A program made the translations under genes and the position numbers. Of a stretch of DNA of 64,000 nt, positions 61,801 through 64,000 are shown piece after piece (positions within the stretch are counted from its first letter, which is position 1; every line of letters starts with the position of its first letter). Below the pieces are notes generated by a model. The model saw only the letters and a program-made list of their open reading frames with translations, did no database searches and was not told the DNA's origin. The stretch spans positions 1-64,000 of the forward strand of contig CAZAYP010000015.1 in NCBI GenBank assembly GCA_964489425.1. Reading direction: 5' to 3'. The DNA is from CAZAYP01 sp964489425 [NCBI: uncultured Verrucomicrobiota bacterium]. GTDB taxonomy: Bacteria > Verrucomicrobiota > Kiritimatiellia > RZYC01.

Positions 61801-64000
61801 CTACTCCTGGCTCTTCTTCAAAACCTCGGGTTTCCACGCGTAGTCCCCAAATGGCGCCTTGAAGAAATAGGAATACAGCACCGGGCACAAGCCGAGCGTC
61901 AGCAAGGTGGCAAAGCCCAGGCCGAACATGATCGTATTGGCCATGGGCCGCCACATTTCGCCGCCGTTCAACGACAATGGCACCAGGCCGATCACCGTGG
62001 TGGTGGCGGTCATGAGGATCGGCCGCAGCCGGCGCTGGGCCGACACGACAATCGCGTCCTGCGTGGTCTGGCCGCAGCCGCGTTCCAGCTCGATCCGGTC
62101 GATCATGATGATGGCGTTGTTGACCACCACGCCCATGAGGCTGATCAGGCCCAGGAAGGCCATGAACCCGAACGGCGCGTCCGAAATCCACAGGCCGAAC
62201 ACCACGCCCACCAGCATGGGCGGCACGGTCAGGATGATGATCAGCGGCCGCCGGATGGAGTTGAACTGACCGATCAGGATCAGGAGGATGATGCCCACGG
62301 CCAGGGGCAGGCCGGCCATGATGGAGTTCTGGGCGTCGGAGCTCTCCGCGTTCTCGCCGCTGATCTCCACGGTGTAGCCGTCCGCCCACTCCGGGCTGTT
62401 CACGAGCGCCGCGACCTTGGGCTCCAGGTCGGCGATGACTTCCGACGCATACCGCCCCAGCACGTCGGCGCGGATTTCCATGTTGCGGATCTTGTCGCGG
62501 CGGATGATGTTGCTGGGCTCCCAGGTCAGCTTGGCATGGGCGATTTGCAGCAGCGGGATCCGCTTGCCCGTGTTGTAGGAGTACACGTTCATGCTTTCCA
62601 CCTTGCCCAGGTCATTGCGGTACGCGCCCTCGGACCGGATCATGATGGGAATGACTTCCTTGCCTTCGCGGTACTCGGTGGCCTGCAGGCCGGACACCTG
62701 GGATTGCAGCGACGAAGCCACGTCGTAGCTGGTGAACCCCTGCAGGCGGGCCTGCTCCTGGTTGACCTCGACCTCCAGCTTCTTGACCCATTCGCCCCAG
62801 TTGTCGCGCACATTGATGGCGCCCGGCACGGAGACCAGCACGGCCGCGAGCTTGTCGCGCAGCTGATAAATCGTGTCGACGTTCTTGCCGGCAATGCGGA
62901 TTTTCACGGGCGCGCCCACGGGCGGCCCGCTTTCCAGCTCCTTCACGGTGTAGTTACACTCGGGCATCTGGTCATCGAGGAACTGGCGCGCGCGGGCCAT
63001 CAAGCCCGGCACGCTGGCGCGGTTGTGGGTGTTGACAATCACGTTGGCGTAGTTGGGGTTTTCCTGCTCGATGTTCAGCGCCAGCATCCAGCGCGGGCCA
63101 CCCTCGCCAACAAAGGTGCCAACCGAGGCCACGTTGGTGTCGCTCATCAGCAACGCCTCCAACTGCGCCACGCGGTCGCGCGTGGTGCGGATGTCCGTGC
63201 CGTACGGCTGCCAGAAATCCACCATGAACATCTCGCGCTGGTTGGGCGGGAAGAAGATCGAGGGGATGAAACGGAAACAGTACAGGGACAGGACCAGCAG
63301 CACAATGGTCACCACCGTGAACGCAAAGCGATGGCGCAGGCTGGACACCAGCAAGCTCCGGTACAGCCGGTAAAAGAACCCGTCATACTGCTGGTTGCTG
63401 GCCTTGGGCTTCATGAAATAGTACGAGAGCAGCGGCATCATGGTCAGCGACAACACCCACGAGCACAGCAGGGTGATGGTGATGACCTGGAACAGGGACA
63501 CGCAGTACTCCCCGACATCCGACTGGGCCGTGGCAATGGGCAGGAACGCGACGATCGTGGTGAGCGACGAGGTCAGCAGCGGCAGCCACAGCTCCTTGAC
63601 CGCCGCGGCGCAGGCGCTCAGGCGGTCTTCGCCCGCCGCCAGCCGCACCAGGATGTTCTCGCTGGTCACAATGCCGTTGTCCACCAGCATGCCGAGCGCG
63701 ATGATCAGGGACGCGATGGACACGCTCTGCAGCTTGATATTGAACAGGGGCATGAGCGCAATGGTCATCAACATGGTCATGGGCACCAGCGATCCGGCAA
63801 TCAGCCCCATGCGGATCCCGGCAAACACCAGCAGGATGACCACCACGTAAAAGAAAGAGTCCTTCAGGTTGCCCATGAACTCGTCAATCGCCCGGTCCAC
63901 GTACTTGGGCTGGTACAGGAACACGTTCAGGTCAATGCCCACGGGCTGGCGGTCCTGGAGTTGGGCCACCAGCGCCTTGACCTGCAGCCCCATGTCCGTG
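61801..64000 (-). CDS. RND-family efflux transporter (5' part beyond window)
   Basis: About 733 C-terminal residues of a roughly 1,030-residue HAE-type pump are visible. FFYVVVILLVFAG begins the helix bundle, and LGMLVDNGIVTSENILVR carries the proton-relay Asp region (the usual Asp-Asp pair reads Asp-Asn). The second porter and docking domains follow, then the matching C-terminal helices (FGLWISDAPFGFMAF, GVVVNNAIIMIDRIELERG, GEMWRPMANTIMFGLGFATL). Such pumps export drugs, metals or lipids with a membrane fusion protein and an outer-membrane channel, which would be encoded upstream of the right edge. The frame continues past the edge, so the start is not in this window. Confidence 0.92.
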   Translation of the reverse strand, partial: TDMGLQVKALVAQLQDRQPVGIDLNVFLYQPKYVDRAIDEFMGNLKDSFFYVVVILLVFAGIRMGLIAGSLVPMTMLMTIALMPLFNIKLQSVSIASLIIALGMLVDNGIVTSENILVRLAAGEDRLSACAAAVKELWLPLLTSSLTTIVAFLPIATAQSDVGEYCVSLFQVITITLLCSWVLSLTMMPLLSYYFMKPKASNQQYDGFFYRLYRSLLVSSLRHRFAFTVVTIVLLVLSLYCFRFIPSIFFPPNQREMFMVDFWQPYGTDIRTTRDRVAQLEALLMSDTNVASVGTFVGEGGPRWMLALNIEQENPNYANVIVNTHNRASVPGLMARARQFLDDQMPECNYTVKELESGPPVGAPVKIRIAGKNVDTIYQLRDKLAAVLVSVPGAINVRDNWGEWVKKLEVEVNQEQARLQGFTSYDVASSLQSQVSGLQATEYREGKEVIPIMIRSEGAYRNDLGKVESMNVYSYNTGKRIPLLQIAHAKLTWEPSNIIRRDKIRNMEIRADVLGRYASEVIADLEPKVAALVNSPEWADGYTVEISGENAESSDAQNSIMAGLPLAVGIILLILIGQFNSIRRPLIIILTVPPMLVGVVFGLWISDAPFGFMAFLGLISLMGVVVNNAIIMIDRIELERGCGQTTQDAIVVSAQRRLRPILMTATTTVIGLVPLSLNGGEMWRPMANTIMFGLGFATLLTLGLCPVLYSYFFKAPFGDYAWKPEVLKKSQE

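Overview
The window is a high-GC chromosomal segment of a Gram-negative bacterium. The mix of genes (very large secreted proteins with beta-propeller, LamG and BACON-like domains, a recurring 'FYRV' end module, a bacterial serpin, and short ACCACGGATG-type palindromic repeats) suggests the PVC superphylum (Verrucomicrobiota/Kiritimatiellota-like). That assignment is inference: no rRNA or phylogenetic marker beyond rpmE, prfA and one tRNA is present.

Layout. 1-4.8 kb: envelope glycosylation genes (a GT39-like membrane protein cut by the left edge, three GT2 glycosyltransferases) and a membrane-anchored TPR protein. 4.8-8.8 kb, minus strand: a chemosensory trio MCP-CheW-CheR(TPR) in Wsp/Frz-like order, with no CheA, CheB or output regulator in the window. 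8.8-9.6 kb: gene-free, with direct and inverted repeats. 9.6-12.9 kb: MscS-like channel and a secreted serpin. 13-28.7 kb, minus strand: six consecutive exported proteins (alpha/beta hydrolase, 14-repeat propeller protein, two paralogous SBBP-type propeller proteins flanking a phosphodiesterase-LamG protein, and a 1,280-residue multidomain protein). 28.7-33.4 kb: accessory island of lower GC with an M28 peptidase, AbrB-like regulator, transposase remnant, palindromic repeats and two hypothetical genes. 33.4-37.8 kb: two-gene operon, a GT39-like transferase with a discoidin-like domain followed by a radical SAM protein. 38.0-38.7 kb: VapBC toxin-antitoxin pair. 38.7-42.9 kb: exported GH13 amylase-family enzyme. 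43-46.4 kb: solute-binding lipoprotein, AlgI-like MBOAT (one-base frameshift in a G6 run) and AlgJ-like protein, probably one operon for O-acetylation of an exported polysaccharide. 46.5-50.3 kb: rpmE, prfA, a DUF4380-type secreted protein, a tandem pseudo-receiver protein and a zinc-ribbon protein. 50.5-52.4 kb: decayed DUF4338-ISAs1 transposase and tRNA-Asn. 52.6-60.6 kb: a 2,481-residue secreted protein (BACON-like repeats, TolB-like propeller, CLCA-like metallopeptidase motif) lying between two small fragments of what look like Mu-type phage portal and terminase genes. 60.8-64 kb: a metallophosphoesterase and an RND efflux pump cut by the right edge.

Working together: much of the segment serves the cell surface (glycan assembly and acetylation, polysaccharide breakdown, large exported beta-rich proteins), with housekeeping translation genes in between and several traces of mobile DNA.
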